This document shows positions 1-10,933 of a stretch of DNA of 64,000 bases, in pieces. A program made the translations under genes and the position numbers. Within the stretch, counting starts at the first letter, position 1. Each line of letters begins with the position of its first letter. Below the pieces are notes generated by a model. The model saw only the letters and a program-made list of their open reading frames with translations, was not told the origin of the DNA and searched no databases. The stretch comes from Isoperla grammatica (Eukaryota > Arthropoda > Insecta > Plecoptera > Perlodidae), in contig OX246747.1 in NCBI GenBank assembly GCA_945910005.1, forward strand, positions 32,318,989 through 32,382,988, in the 5' to 3' direction.

Positions 1-60
1 TCGAACCCTGGACCTTCTGGATTGGAAGCAGGAATAAATTAGTACTAACCAGTGAGCCAC
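1..60 (-). mobile_element. SINE-A tRNA-like head, fragment at window edge
   Basis: Read on the - strand this is a box A/box B-like tRNA head (GTGGCTCACTGGTTAGTA ... CCAGGGTTCGA) containing the CTGCTTCCAAT anticodon-arm sequence seen in the other SINE-A copies. Only the head lies in the window, and a short insertion interrupts the D/anticodon region. Confidence 0.6.
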
Positions 61-699
61 ACTTATTGTGTCTTTACTTTACAAACGAGAAGAATCACTT
101 GTAGAAGTACTGCAGGTAAAGTGGTGAGAAGACAGAAAATTACGAAGATATATATATTAATAAAAGTAATAACTTATATAAATAAATACATTTTAAATTT
201 GTTTTAATTCGTCACCAATGGCTACCTGGCACAACCGTTATAATTTGTGGACCCCTTCTGTCATCAATAAAGGATATACACTGTCGTTTTATAGTTGTTG
301 TATATATGTATAGACCAACTGTATTTGGACCGTCTAATTTTAATTGGGCATTCATTAGTTCGGTACGACTTAACTTTCTAGAATCTGATTGGACTTTTCA
401 ATGTCGGTGATTGTGCCCTCATTACGATGACGATGACGACGACGTACCACAATTGACTGGCTGCATGTCTCTCCCTACCGCAAATTAACTATGACAAATT
501 ACCCACTTCCTGATGAAGGGTACACGTATAATACATCCTTATTCAAAAGTCTATGAAACGTGCCCGGCTTAGGGGGACTCTGATTTAAGGTATGTTTGTT
601 CTGGTTGCATTTTACTTGACGAGAACTGATTGACATGGTTGGTCCCCCCCGACGCGCCCAACTACGAGCGAGTGAAGTTTCTATTTTTGTGTTGTTGTG
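61..699. other. Intergenic, nothing recognised
   Basis: AT-rich sequence with no convincing coding potential, terminal repeats or RNA gene. A short GAC/GAT-rich patch near 425-445 is low complexity. Confidence 0.5.
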
Positions 700-1037
700 C
701 GAAGGAATAAATAAATAAAATTAATTCACATTTTGAGTCTACCCACTCAGTAACGAAACTGATTTGCAGTCGGGGACATTAATTAAAGCGACTAAACCAA
801 CCGTGTATGCTCCGAACACCATCGACGAGTGAGCGATAACCAATCAAAGATAGATATTTCACATAGGAAACAAAACATATGAATCAGTGATTGGACAGTG
901 CCAATACCTGCAGATAGATGCCAGAATCAACAAGGCGGATTCAGAACAACTTTGAATTTATTGAGTGCTTCGTTGCTAGGACGGCTCCAAAGTCACCGTT
1001 TACTTATTCCTAAGACAAGAAGTAATGGAACTGATTC
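700..1037 (-). mobile_element. SINE-A body and 3' tail (3' part of a split copy)
   Basis: On the - strand it runs from CAGTTCCATTACTTCTTG through the conserved body to the 3' end AGTTTCGTTACTGAGTGGG, TAGACTC and an AATTTATTTATT tail. The missing 5' head lies at 6114-6225 on the same strand: the SINE has been split by the LINE between them. Confidence 0.85.
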
Positions 1038-1578
1038 AGATTCAGATTCAGATGTATTTTTATTCGTACTGTTGATGGTAATTTTACAGACATAAATAGT
1101 TAGATACAAACAAGAAAAAACAGTAGGAAGCCTACAAAATCCCAAGGGATTTGTGCGTAGGCAGTTTTTATGTTAATTGTGCTGTAGGAGGCAGGACGAT
1201 TAAATTGTGAAAAAATAAAAATACATACATAACGTACATACATCTAAGTATGTGAAGTACACAATACAAACTAACAACTACTAACTAAGCTAGAACTAAA
1301 GCTAAAAGAGCCTATGAATTGGCTCAACTTAAAAATATAAGTACAATGATATAAAATAAAATATGATGCAATATATGAACTAGTATGGACTAGTAATGAT
1401 GATACATAAAAGTAAGGAATAAGAATACAAAGAAAAAAAATAAGATATGTGAATATGAAAAAATATAATATCGTAATCATAAACTCAGAATTTGTTGAAA
1501 TAAGAATCAAGTACAAAAGGGAAAAGTCACAAAATGAAATGAATTAGAAGTAAAATAATAATGATATACAGTGATATA

Positions 1579-1727
1579 CAGTAAAACCTTTTTGCAACGA
1601 ACTCTTTGGGATCGACCAGATTATTATTATGTTGTAAAGAAAATATCTTTACACAGATGGCACCTTAACATGAAGAGCCTTTGGGACATTTTGTTATAAA
1701 GACGTTTGTTATAAAGAAGTTTCACTG
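1579..1727. mobile_element. Pogo/Tigger-like MITE, TA target site
   Basis: About 149 bp with inverted termini CAGTAAAACCTTTTTGCAAC and, from the other end, CAGTGAAACTTCTTTATAAC, each flanked by TA. The CAGT(A/G)AAAC terminus and TA duplication fit pogo/Tigger-type Tc1-mariner derivatives. It lies in the LINE's 3' UTR and has no coding capacity. Confidence 0.6.
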
Positions 1728-1929
1728 TATAAAAATAAGAAGTAAGAATACGGTACAAAGTAAAAATAAGATAATATGTGAATATGCAAATATGCAAATA
1801 TAGATAGTCATAAAATGAGAATACAGAAAAATATTGAGAACAACATAAAATAATAGTATTAATAATAATTGGCTAATGATACATTATCAATTCTCAGTCT
1901 CAGTTATAAAGGAGTTTGCTTACATCTAC

Positions 1930-4900
1930 TTAAGGGTCAGCTAATAAGTTTATAATATTTTCAAAGTATCTTCTATCTTTGATTTTAAGCCAGTCTTTTA
2001 CTCTATGTTTAAATTGATATAGCGAGGTTGAAGTTTTTGTTACATTGTCTAGCAGGTTAAAACTGCGTGGGCCAATATAACTAAAATGTCTTTGTCCCAG
2101 TTGTGTCCTCTTTCGTGGTATTACTAAATTTTGGTTATATTGTTGTCTAGTTGATGATATGTAGTTGTGTGTTTTATATGACTGGGCTAAAGAGGTGAAT
2201 TTATGTTGATTATTAAATATGTACACTAGAACAGTTTTGATATAGAGTTGGCGTATATCCAGCACATCTGTCAGAGTAAACAGTGCATCTGTGGAGAAGT
2301 CTTTAGGTTTTTTTGACATAACTTTTAATATGTATTTTTGAGAGATGCTAAGTGCGGACAAGTGAGTTTTTAGTAAAGCTCCCCATCCAATGATTCCATA
2401 CGCTAAAACCGATTGGACTATGGATGTGTAAACGATTTTTAGTATAGGAAAGCTCAGTATGTGCCTCAGACGGTAAAATATGTATATTAAAGACTGCATT
2501 CTTTTTCGCACTTTGCTAGTATGATAATTCCACTTGAGGTAGTTATCTATGGTAATACCCAGATACTTGAATGCTTGTACATTAGTCAGTACCGTACAGT
2601 TACATGAGGCCTGTGAGAGCATGCATGCCGACTTATGTAACACAATTGAGTATAAGTTACTTTGTGGTTGACCCTTCAAATTGTGCGAGAAAGTCATATA
2701 TACCGTTTTCTTCTCATTGAGCGTAAGGTAGTTTTTTCTTAAGCAAGTAGCAACTGAGCTTAGAGCAGAGTTTGCCTTTCTAAAGGCTTTCTCCCAACTT
2801 GATTCCGAAATAAGAAGCACAGTATCATCAGCGTACGATATGATTTTTATTCTTATTTGCGGACCAAGATTACAAAGCTCATTGATATAAAGTAGGAATA
2901 AAATTGGTCCCAAGACGGTGCCTTGAGGCACCCCTATTTTAATTTCATATGGGGCACTTAGTGTATTATTTATCTTTACTTTCTGCGTTCTTTTTGAGAG
3001 AAAACTATCCATTAATAGGAGTGCTTTATCACCAATTCCATAACCTGCAATTTTTTCAATTAAAACTTTATGGTCAACTGTATCGAACGCCTTCTTTAGG
3101 TCTAAAAATATGGCTATTGTTTTACTGGATTTGTCAAGAGAATCGTTTATAAAAGAGGTTAAATCGGCAATTGCATCTTGGGTTCCCAGTTTTGGAAGGA
3201 ATCCGAATTGTTGTTGGGATACTAAATTATTTTGAGTGACGAAATCCATTAGCCTCCGTTTGATGCATTTTTCTAAAATTTTTGCGAAATGTGTCGTTAG
3301 TGATATTGGTCTGTAATTTCCTACGTCAGTTTTTTCTCCTTCTTTATGTATTGGTGTAATAATTGCTGTTTTAAAGTAATCAGGAAATATTCCTGTTGAT
3401 AGAGATAAATTTATGATGTGATGTAAGGGTTGTAGTATGTGATGTTTGATTGACTTAATTGTAAGAGTGTTTATGCCATCATGCCCACCGGCTGAGTTTG
3501 TTTTAAGTTCATCTATGTATGTGCTTATTTCAATTATATTAGTTGGGGATAGTGCTTTTAGTTTGGGGGTAGGCCTACTTGTTTCACAGTGATGTTGGGA
3601 TAGGCTACTGTTGTTTCTGTTAATTGCACTTGTTTTAATTTTATTTTTTAAATCTATACCAATATTTGTGAAGTATTTTACCATCTCATCAGCTATATCT
3701 TTAGGATCTTGAAATGTTTCACCTCCCTTATTTATTACTTTAATAGTACTGTTTTCTTTAGATTTTCTGTTTGTTATTTCATTGATGGTTTGCCACAATT
3801 CTTTACAATTTGAGGATGACTTAATTATTTTGTTGCGATAGTAATTTTGTTTACATCTTTTAATTAATGAATTTACTAAGTTCCTATATAATTTGTATCT
3901 TTGAATAAAATCATTGTTTACTGGAATATTGTTTAGAAGACAGAATGTTTTATGTTTCTTGACTTTTGTAAAGAGTTTGTCTCTAGTTTTGATGCTATTG
4001 ATAATACCATTTGTTATCCAGGGGGAGAGTTTTTTGAGATATGGTTTCTGTTTTGAAATTTTAGTGGTAGTATTATTATTAATATGATGCAATATTGTAG
4101 CCATGAAGTTATCAGTAGCAGTATTTACATTATCTAAGTAAGTGTTGGTCCATGTTTCACTTTCCAGTGCTGACGTAAGTGAGTCCAAGTTAATATGTTT
4201 TGTAGTTGGCCTACATTGTTTCTCAGACATTTGTTCTAACGTTTGTATTTGCTTTTTCCATCCAAGAAAGATTGGGTAATGATCTGATATCCGGTTGTGT
4301 GCAACTCCAGTGATCAGATTGCTGGAAGTAGATGTTTTAACAAAAATATGATCTATGCAGGTTTGACTGTGGAAAGTTTCTCTAGTAGTCGAGTTTATAT
4401 ATGAATCGAAACCATTGCTATGTAGGATATTTAAATATGTGAGTTGGGCTGTGGTTAGTGAGCTTTCCTCATCAGCCGAAATTACGCCAATGTTAATATT
4501 AGTATCACCTATTACTATTTGGTGTTTTGCATTGTTTATTTTCGCAAGAAGTGATTCTAGCTCATCATTAAATCGCTTAATGGTAGTTGAGGGGGATCTA
4601 TATAAGGCTAGTATTTTATATGTTTCGTTATTTATAACTAGATGTATGATTGTGCCGTTAACTAGGAACGTTGGCTCGATATTAGTTAGTGCAACATTTT
4701 TTAAATTGGAATTTATGTATATCATTATACTATCATATGTAGAGTTTTTATTTTGAATAAAATGTTGGGTAAATCCGGGTATATAGTATGGGGTATTGGT
4801 GGTTAATTGGATTTCTGTTAGAATAATTATATCGGGGTTAGTATTAATATCTTTAAGAAAAATTGTGAATTGGTCGAAGTGATTATGAATACCTTGAATG

Positions 4901-5058
4901 TTTAGATGTAGACATTTTAGCAAAAAGGGCTTGTTTATTCCAAATGCTGCAGATACTTCAGTGTTATCTTTGAATATATCATTTTTAAATTTAAGGCTAT
5001 CAATAAAACTACTGTGGAAATTGTATGCCATTTCACTAATTTGAATTTTGGAGGTCAA
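1930..5058 (-). CDS. LINE ORF2: endonuclease-reverse transcriptase, 1042 aa
   Basis: The enzyme would nick target DNA and prime reverse transcription of the element's RNA. An AP-type endonuclease occupies about residues 45-270 (LNIQGIHNHFDQF start, IVIGDTNINI, IDHIFV, and SDHYPIF near 264). The reverse transcriptase occupies about 515-800: GHDGINTLTIKSI, GNYRPISLTTHFAKILEK near 583, FLDLKKAFDTVDH, GVPQGTVLGPILFLLYINEL and the catalytic YADDTVLL near 743. The C-terminal region ends with FNLLDN...FKHRVKDWL, the usual tail of CR1/Jockey-group ORF2. No RNase H domain is evident. The frame is uninterrupted, unusual for a LINE copy. It begins 26 bp after the ORF1 stop, suggesting reinitiation. Confidence 0.95.
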   Translation of the reverse strand: MTSKIQISEMAYNFHSSFIDSLKFKNDIFKDNTEVSAAFGINKPFLLKCLHLNIQGIHNHFDQFTIFLKDINTNPDIIILTEIQLTTNTPYYIPGFTQHFIQNKNSTYDSIMIYINSNLKNVALTNIEPTFLVNGTIIHLVINNETYKILALYRSPSTTIKRFNDELESLLAKINNAKHQIVIGDTNINIGVISADEESSLTTAQLTYLNILHSNGFDSYINSTTRETFHSQTCIDHIFVKTSTSSNLITGVAHNRISDHYPIFLGWKKQIQTLEQMSEKQCRPTTKHINLDSLTSALESETWTNTYLDNVNTATDNFMATILHHINNNTTTKISKQKPYLKKLSPWITNGIINSIKTRDKLFTKVKKHKTFCLLNNIPVNNDFIQRYKLYRNLVNSLIKRCKQNYYRNKIIKSSSNCKELWQTINEITNRKSKENSTIKVINKGGETFQDPKDIADEMVKYFTNIGIDLKNKIKTSAINRNNSSLSQHHCETSRPTPKLKALSPTNIIEISTYIDELKTNSAGGHDGINTLTIKSIKHHILQPLHHIINLSLSTGIFPDYFKTAIITPIHKEGEKTDVGNYRPISLTTHFAKILEKCIKRRLMDFVTQNNLVSQQQFGFLPKLGTQDAIADLTSFINDSLDKSSKTIAIFLDLKKAFDTVDHKVLIEKIAGYGIGDKALLLMDSFLSKRTQKVKINNTLSAPYEIKIGVPQGTVLGPILFLLYINELCNLGPQIRIKIISYADDTVLLISESSWEKAFRKANSALSSVATCLRKNYLTLNEKKTVYMTFSHNLKGQPQSNLYSIVLHKSACMLSQASCNCTVLTNVQAFKYLGITIDNYLKWNYHTSKVRKRMQSLIYIFYRLRHILSFPILKIVYTSIVQSVLAYGIIGWGALLKTHLSALSISQKYILKVMSKKPKDFSTDALFTLTDVLDIRQLYIKTVLVYIFNNQHKFTSLAQSYKTHNYISSTRQQYNQNLVIPRKRTQLGQRHFSYIGPRSFNLLDNVTKTSTSLYQFKHRVKDWLKIKDRRYFENIINLLADP

Positions 5059-5084
5059 TTGGTCTAGGCCTAATTATTACCATA

Positions 5085-6089
5085 CTAGCCTAGGGGGATA
5101 TCTGATGGTTTGCTTACATGAATAACTGGAGACTGTTCATCCTTTCGGATAAATATTCTTCCATTTTTTACCCAAACGAATTTATAGTTGTGACGTTTCA
5201 CATTTCTGGCTAACCAAAATAGCTGTTTATTGTCTTTGGTCAGGTGTTCGTTTATGTAAATACGAGAACCACCTTGCAGTCCGATGTCGCTTGCTTTTAG
5301 TCCTGGGTGTTGTTTTGCTTTTTGGAAGATGAGATCCTTACATCTCCTCGAGTAGAGTTTTACTTGTATCACCGGGGTTTTTGGAGGTCCTGCATGGAGT
5401 TTGGGCTGGTATCCGCGATGGCAGTACTCAACTTCATTTGCGTCGAGAACCATTCCCAAGGCATGTCCAATTCTTCCAACGATAGCATATGTATCTTCGC
5501 CTGGGATGACAGAGACTCCACTGATTTCAACGTTGAAGCTTTTAGAGTACTGCTCTAACCTATTTACCTTGTCTCGAAGATTCACGTTATCTTCTTTCAA
5601 TTGTTTGTTTTCGCTTTGGCAAGTTGCTACTTCTCCCAGAAGACGTTCAATCTTGTTCTGGAGTGACTTGTTGAGGTCCAACAGCTCGTCGTACTTGGCC
5701 GCCAAGAAATTTAGCGATCTCTGTATGTCAGCTAACATCTTATGTGTTTTGGCGTCGGTAGGCCTAGCATTGTCAGGCTCTTGACTGGATTTCATGCTGT
5801 TTTTTCCACGGACTTCGCGAGTTTCACAGCGATTGCGTTCCCGGCTACGACTATTTCCGTCATCCTTAACCTCAAATATTTCGCTGCCAGTGCCATGCTT
5901 GCATGGATCACAAACCCAACTTGATGTTTCTGAATCACCACAATCGGACGAACTTAAACTAATTACACACTTGGAGTGGGCAAAAAGGCCGCAAGATTGA
6001 TTGCAAGCAACCGAGCTAGTTCTCTTCCCAATATTCAACCTACAAACATCGCAGAGCACAACACGTCGTCCTACCTCCTTAGCCGCCAT
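5085..6089 (-). CDS. LINE ORF1: PHD-finger, coiled-coil RNA-binding protein, 334 aa
   Basis: Residues about 14-63 form a Cys/His-rich PHD-like finger (CDVC, then CNQSC, HSKC, CDPC). A basic, low-complexity linker follows, then a coiled coil (about 120-185: LAAKYDELLDLNKSLQNKIE ... LREDK-type heptads, NRLEQYSKS). The C-terminal domain (VEISGVSVIPGEDTYAIVGR ... NGRIFIRK) resembles the FP/transposase-22-like domain of LINE ORF1 proteins. Expected role: binding the element RNA in the RNP. The start lies in GACAATGGCGGC-like context just inside the 5' end. Uninterrupted. Confidence 0.88.
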   Translation of the reverse strand: MAAKEVGRRVVLCDVCRLNIGKRTSSVACNQSCGLFAHSKCVISLSSSDCGDSETSSWVCDPCKHGTGSEIFEVKDDGNSRSRERNRCETREVRGKNSMKSSQEPDNARPTDAKTHKMLADIQRSLNFLAAKYDELLDLNKSLQNKIERLLGEVATCQSENKQLKEDNVNLRDKVNRLEQYSKSFNVEISGVSVIPGEDTYAIVGRIGHALGMVLDANEVEYCHRGYQPKLHAGPPKTPVIQVKLYSRRCKDLIFQKAKQHPGLKASDIGLQGGSRIYINEHLTKDNKQLFWLARNVKRHNYKFVWVKNGRIFIRKDEQSPVIHVSKPSDIPLG

Positions 6090-6113
6090 TGTTTCCTATT
6101 GTTTCCTTCTGTT

Positions 6114-6225
6114 GAATCCTAAGTTAAAAAACTTTCGCCTGAAGCGGGGGGATTTGAACTCGGGACCTTCTGCATTGGAAGCAGTGATGCTAACCAACCA
6201 CTGGACCAACAAGCCACCTAAATTC
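6114..6225 (-). mobile_element. SINE-A tRNA-like head (5' part of the split copy)
   Basis: The - strand reads GGTGGCTTGTTGGTCCAGTG, TTAGCATCACTGCTTCCAAT, then box B (GAGTTCAAATC) and the TTTTTTAACTTAGGATTCA segment, which normally continues into CAGTTCCATTAC. That continuation is found at 1037 downward, on the far side of the LINE. Confidence 0.85.
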
Positions 6226-7460
6226 CGACTAGATTTTGATTGTTGGCGGAAGATATAAGTGATGTTGAATTAATTTCAATGTTATTATGATTGTTTTTAT
6301 GTTGAGTGTATTTTTGTTATTTTATCAAAGTCAAAACAAGGGTCGAAATTACGCCATAAAAAGACATTTAAAAACGTATGTTGCTAGGGATATTTTTTTC
6401 TTTGATTTGAGGTTATTTTAAGTTAGCTATTGTTATATTTTTACCTAATATTCGAGCATGTGGCCAAATACCAAATAATCAAAATTTACATTTTCTCTGG
6501 AACTGGATTTGATTAGGTTTGTAATATTTTTTAACTCTTTCCCTATTTTTTTTTTGTGAGGGTAACCATTTAAACGCGTTTAATGAGAGAGTTTAAACAT
6601 TTACACGTATCCGCTTTCTTCCGTTGTTTATATTCGCAACATTTTGCGGAAAAACGAAAATGATAGATCGTTATTCTTAAATTTATCATTAATTAAAATG
6701 AAATCAATGTTGAGGCCTATATTAGATGAGATTAGTGTAACACTTTCACTAGAATCCGAAACGAAAACAACCGATTGTGCTGGAATTATTAACAACTGCA
6801 ATCTGTTGCAAGAGTTCTTAGAACCATAGTCACAGTCTACGACAAACAACGTCAACAAAATTGATTGCGCTTCGTAACGGCCGGAGAGTTAATTGGCGCG
6901 ACAACACTTTGAGAGATGATTAATTTAATAATAATCATTGCCCAATGGTTCTTCATATTAGTTTTAGTTTGTTTGTAGTTTTAATTGTAATTAAGAAGAA
7001 AAACATATATTATGTGTTGAATTCTCTGAACTGTGAGTACAGTAGCTGTTAAGTATGTTAATAAATAAAATACTACTCGAATAAAATCTGCTGATTTATC
7101 TCTAGTTTAGCTGTGTTCAGCAATGTTAAGTGTTATTTATATTGTATATATTAAATCTAGTTTTCAAGAATGATGAGACAGGACTTATAGAATTCCGTGT
7201 AACTGTCCTGTTCTGTAGTGTAATGTATGCTACTAGGAAAACGCTCCGCGTTGCCAGATGAGCGTTTTTTTTTTAATAAATCAAACAAATCATTTGCATA
7301 TCATATCACTCTTACAAGAAAAAAATACTTTTATAGTAAATATATGATGAATAAAACTTTGAAACTTTGAATTTGTGAAAGAATACACTCACAATAGTAG
7401 AACAATAAGTTACGTATTTAAAGTTTGTTTAGATTAGGTATTTCTGTCCTTAAAAAACAA
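6226..7460. other. Intergenic, nothing recognised
   Basis: AT-rich noncoding DNA. Short reading frames lack homology cues. A small inverted repeat with a T run (ACGCTC...GAGCGTTTTT) is at about 7241-7273. Confidence 0.5.
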
Positions 7461-7535
7461 ATAATAATAATAGTAATAATAATAATAATGATAATAATAA
7501 ATAATAATAATAATAATAATAATATCAATAATAAT
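7461..7535. repeat. (AAT)n microsatellite
   Basis: Imperfect AAT trinucleotide array. Confidence 0.9.
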
Positions 7536-8035
7536 TAACGGAGTTTGAATTAATGAGGGCCTGTTGTAGGGCCTACTGATATTGAAAATTTAAATGCAAT
7601 TGATACTGTATAATAAGGAGAAAATAAAGTTATATTCTATTTATTCTATTCTAGTTATGATTAAGAGCGCTGTGACAACTCACAGTAATTTTTCCCAGAC
7701 AATTAAACAATCCGTTGCTGGGCAACTCCATTGCTGTAGACTATCTTTAATTTATTGGTGCATATTCAACGTTTGTCCGAAACAAAACACGGCCACGTGG
7801 CTATTTTTATTTACACGTCATCGAAAACTGTGGAACTAACTAATTAACCAATTCACTGAGGAAAGACTGAAAGGAGTGGAATAAACTGGTGTAGAAACGG
7901 GAGGAGGAGGAGGAAGAAGAAATACCAAGTCTGGCAAGCTCAGTATCTACAAGTTTCATGCCCTAGATGGAGGTGGAGAGCCACCACTCAACCCGACACA
8001 GTTGGAACTGAGTTGAAGATTATTATTATATGTCA

Positions 8036-8289
8036 TAAATAAAAATAAATAAATTCACATTTAGAGTCTTACCCACTCAGTAACTAAACTGATTTGCAGT
8101 GGGGGACTTTTAATTTAAGTTCCTAAACCAACCCTGAAGGCTTCGGACACCATCGACGAGTGAACGATAACCAATCAAAGATCGATATTTCAAATACGAA
8201 ACATATGAATCGGTGATTGGACAGTGCGAACACCTGCGGGCAAATGCCAGAACCAACAAGGCCGATTCAGAACAACTTTGAATTTATTA
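8036..8289 (-). mobile_element. SINE-A, 5' truncated
   Basis: The - strand covers the SINE-A body from TTCAAAGTTGTTCTGAATCG through CTTTGATTGGTTATCG to the 3' tail with ATTT units. The tRNA head is missing. Confidence 0.85.
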
Positions 8290-8584
8290 ACTAGCATTAA
8301 TATACCCACTACGGCTCTGTGCCCGTAACAGTGCGTATATGTCCCAGCTTTATTAATGTGACTAGTTAATTGGGCTATTATTTCTTGTGACCCTACCAAA
8401 ACAGAAACACTCTGATAATGACCTTGAACGCGTAGAGGTCGTTAACGAGTGGTTTGGTAACCGTCAATCAGTTCAACTCCGACATCGAGTATTGCGTTGC
8501 GAGGGGGGGGGGGGGAGATGGGGGGCTGTTTTTTGTTTAAATTAAATATATTGTTCGTATTATTTTCTCGAAAACAAACCGTAG

Positions 8585-8935
8585 AATATGTAATATGTAC
8601 TGTCGGGGTTTGTACCCATCCTAGTGGTATTCACTCTTTGTGTGGTGGAAAATCATATCTCTTCCACTTTTTAAAATACAGACTAAAAACTTTTCTCTTA
8701 ACTAAACCATTCTACACTTTGAAAGAATTCTTTGATAACTAACAACTACTTAAATTCCCGTTTCTGACCGATCCTTACTTCTATTTCTGAATGTAGGCCT
8801 ATGTATATTTGTAGTTTGTACCAATATTTGTACTCTGTACAAATCACATGGTGAAATAAAAGAAATAAATAAATAAATAACCCCATATGGATGGAGAATG
8901 TCTCTTAAAGTCTTGAATCTTCTTAGTGTAAAAAT
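8585..8935. repeat. Dispersed repeat (family D), interrupted
   Basis: Outer parts match 42905-43045 (CATCC(C/T)AG...TTCTTTGT..GGTGGAAA, then GGATGGAGAA..TCTT.AAGTCTT). The copy here is split by about 230 bp ending in AAATAAATAAATAAATAAC, itself probably a retroelement tail. No coding content seen. Confidence 0.5.
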
Positions 8936-8941
8936 GTTCAT

Positions 8942-9830
8942 GTAATTATGTATCTGTCCTTCGTTACTCTTTGTATCTTCTCTGTATGTCTTTTTTATGA
9001 ATACGTTTTTGCATTTATGTAATTATGTATCTGTCGATGGTTATGCGGAAGAGCGATACATGTACGTATCGAACGTTGCTATTTTGTCCTTGCTCTATAT
9101 CTGTGTAAATCTATGTTTGTCTGCAACAAAAATAAAAATCTATCTACTTATATCTATATTCGTACAGTACTATTCTACACGTGTATGTGTTTGACGAGAT
9201 TTAATACGTGATAATGCCCCCCTCTGAAAAAAAATGCATTCCAGTAATCGCGTTGGTAGACAGCAAACTTACATTTACTTGTATTTTTTTTTTTATTTTT
9301 GTGAAATCTTTATTAATTCATGGTCAGACTGAAACTCCCTTCACGTGCCGTCTGCCAGCACGTGACTTTATCTCCTTTCTGCGTTTTACATTTTTGCGAG
9401 TGATTATTTAAGCGTTCAAGGCCGCGAGTTTTAATCGGACATCAAGTTCAATGTCTCTCGTTAGGAGGAGGCTTGGGTGATGTCGTAACTCCGACACGAA
9501 CTTGGGAAATTCGACAATCATGACGTATGTCGCCATGATCGATTTCATAACGAATGTGAATTGTTATGGCTACAGATTTTCTCTAAATGAGCATTAATTA
9601 TTTTATTTATTTTAGATTTTATTATTAATTTAATTATTTATTATTTTAGTCAAAACCTTGAATATGAAGGGGTTTCTTGCACTTCTAAGAGAAAATTACG
9701 ACAAGATATTAAAAATTAATTCAATTGTAACTATACTTGAAGCAATAAGAGATTGCAATGAGACCTAGTTCCCAATCTGAATCTGAGCCATGAACTTCGA
9801 ACTCTGGGTGCATGAAATAAATACATATAT
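8942..9830. other. Intergenic, nothing recognised
   Basis: No coding region or structured repeat could be supported. Confidence 0.45.
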
Positions 9831-9834
9831 CTTG

Positions 9835-10035
9835 ACCACTTCAGTAGGGGACATTATGCCATTATGATCTAGGTTGCTACGACGGCTCAAAGTCACCATA
9901 TATGTACACCAGTATTATGCCACTCGATTCATTCCACTCGATTCCAGTTGTTAAAATTCCCAGCCTAAACAGGGAATCGAACCCGTGACATTCTACATTG
10001 GAAGCAGGAATAGCAGAGCCCAAAGTTCTCGGTTT
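9835..10035 (-). mobile_element. Diverged SINE-A copy
   Basis: The - strand retains a recognisable tRNA head (CTGCTATTCCTGCTTCCAAT and a GGTTCGATTCC-type box B), the GCCGTCGTAGCAACC body element and TGTCCCC near the 3' end. Strongly decayed compared with the 47.4 kb copy. Confidence 0.6.
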
Positions 10036-10149
10036 GATTCCCTCTTGATAAAACTTTTAAATTCAAAATTCACGTAATAAATTTAGCTTTTAGCTAAGTC
10101 AGTGCTGCAATGTATTAAATTCTGTTCTGCTAGTAAAAAAAAACTTATT

Positions 10150-10605
10150 GAGATTTGAGGTGTTATAAAAAAATATGAAAAACCTAACAAAGGTGTTAAT
10201 CTTAAGTACCTTCTGTGTGTTAGACGTGTTTTGAAGGGCCGGCTTACGGTCTCGTGTTTGTGCTGATAACGTCGCGAGTAATGAAAGTGCAATTCTGGCT
10301 CGTAGCCTGAAGGTACTTTTTTCACTTTTATATATATATTTTTTAGCCACATTTCTCATTCATGTTCTTTCATATTTAACTACTTTATTTTTATTATTTT
10401 AATGTAATGCATTTTCACTTGATTTGATTTTATTTTATTTCTCAATTATTTTTTCTTGTACTTGATTTTTTTATAGTACAGTAGTTTGTTTTGTTAATTG
10501 TTGTTATTGTTATTTATGATTTCATTATTATTAGTTATTGTCCTCCTTTGTAAATCACTTTTTATAACTGAATAGGATAGACATTAAATACATAAATAAA
10601 TAAAA
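10150..10605 (+). mobile_element. Tail-B retroelement 3' end
   Basis: T-rich unit ending in TTATTGTCCTCCTTTGTAAA, then a CA(C/G)TTTTTATAACTG hairpin, AATAGGATAGACATTAAA and AAATA units. The same 3' end recurs at 13.3, 19.0, 22.5, 22.9, 26.4, 27.3, 30.1-30.9, 48.5 and 63.4 kb. The terminal AAATCAGTTT...ACTGA.TGGGTAGAC is shared with SINE-A, suggesting recognition by the same LINE reverse transcriptase. Confidence 0.65.
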
Positions 10606-10784
10606 TAAACAAATCCCCGTCCATAACGCTTAAGGATACACATCCTTACATAACTACATTGTCAGCTCGAACACCAGGATTCATTTCCTTACTCGAGCTT
10701 CCCATAGCAATGTTTTCAATTTGTTGTGTGTATACATTATATTTATATTTTGTTCTCTTATGTTTTGTTAATGTTTATTGTTTG

Positions 10785-10933
10785 TATGTATGTATGTAAG
10801 TATGTATGTTTGTATGTATGTATGTATGTATGTATGTATGTATGTATGTATGTATGTATGTATGTATGTATGTATGTATGTATGTATGTATGTATGTATG
10901 TATGTATGTATGTATGTATGTATGTATGTATAG
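10785..10933. repeat. (GTAT)n microsatellite
   Basis: About 35 tandem GTAT/TATG tetramers. The array resumes briefly after the hAT insertion at 11340. Confidence 0.95.

Larger units (their letters stand above)
1038..6113 (-). mobile_element. Two-ORF non-LTR retrotransposon (CR1/L2/Daphne-like), apparently intact
   Basis: About 5.1 kb on the - strand: ORF1 (5085-6089), ORF2 (1930-5058), a roughly 0.9 kb 3' UTR and a 3' end of tandem TGAATC hexamers at about 1038-1055 rather than poly(A). Short 3' microsatellite tails together with an ORF1 carrying a PHD-type zinc finger are features of CR1/L2/Daphne/Crack-type elements. Both ORFs are open. Only about 24 bp precede the ORF1 start, so either the 5' UTR is very short or the copy is slightly 5' truncated. 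It sits inside a SINE-A copy, so it is younger than that SINE. The exact clade needs a phylogeny. Confidence 0.9.
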
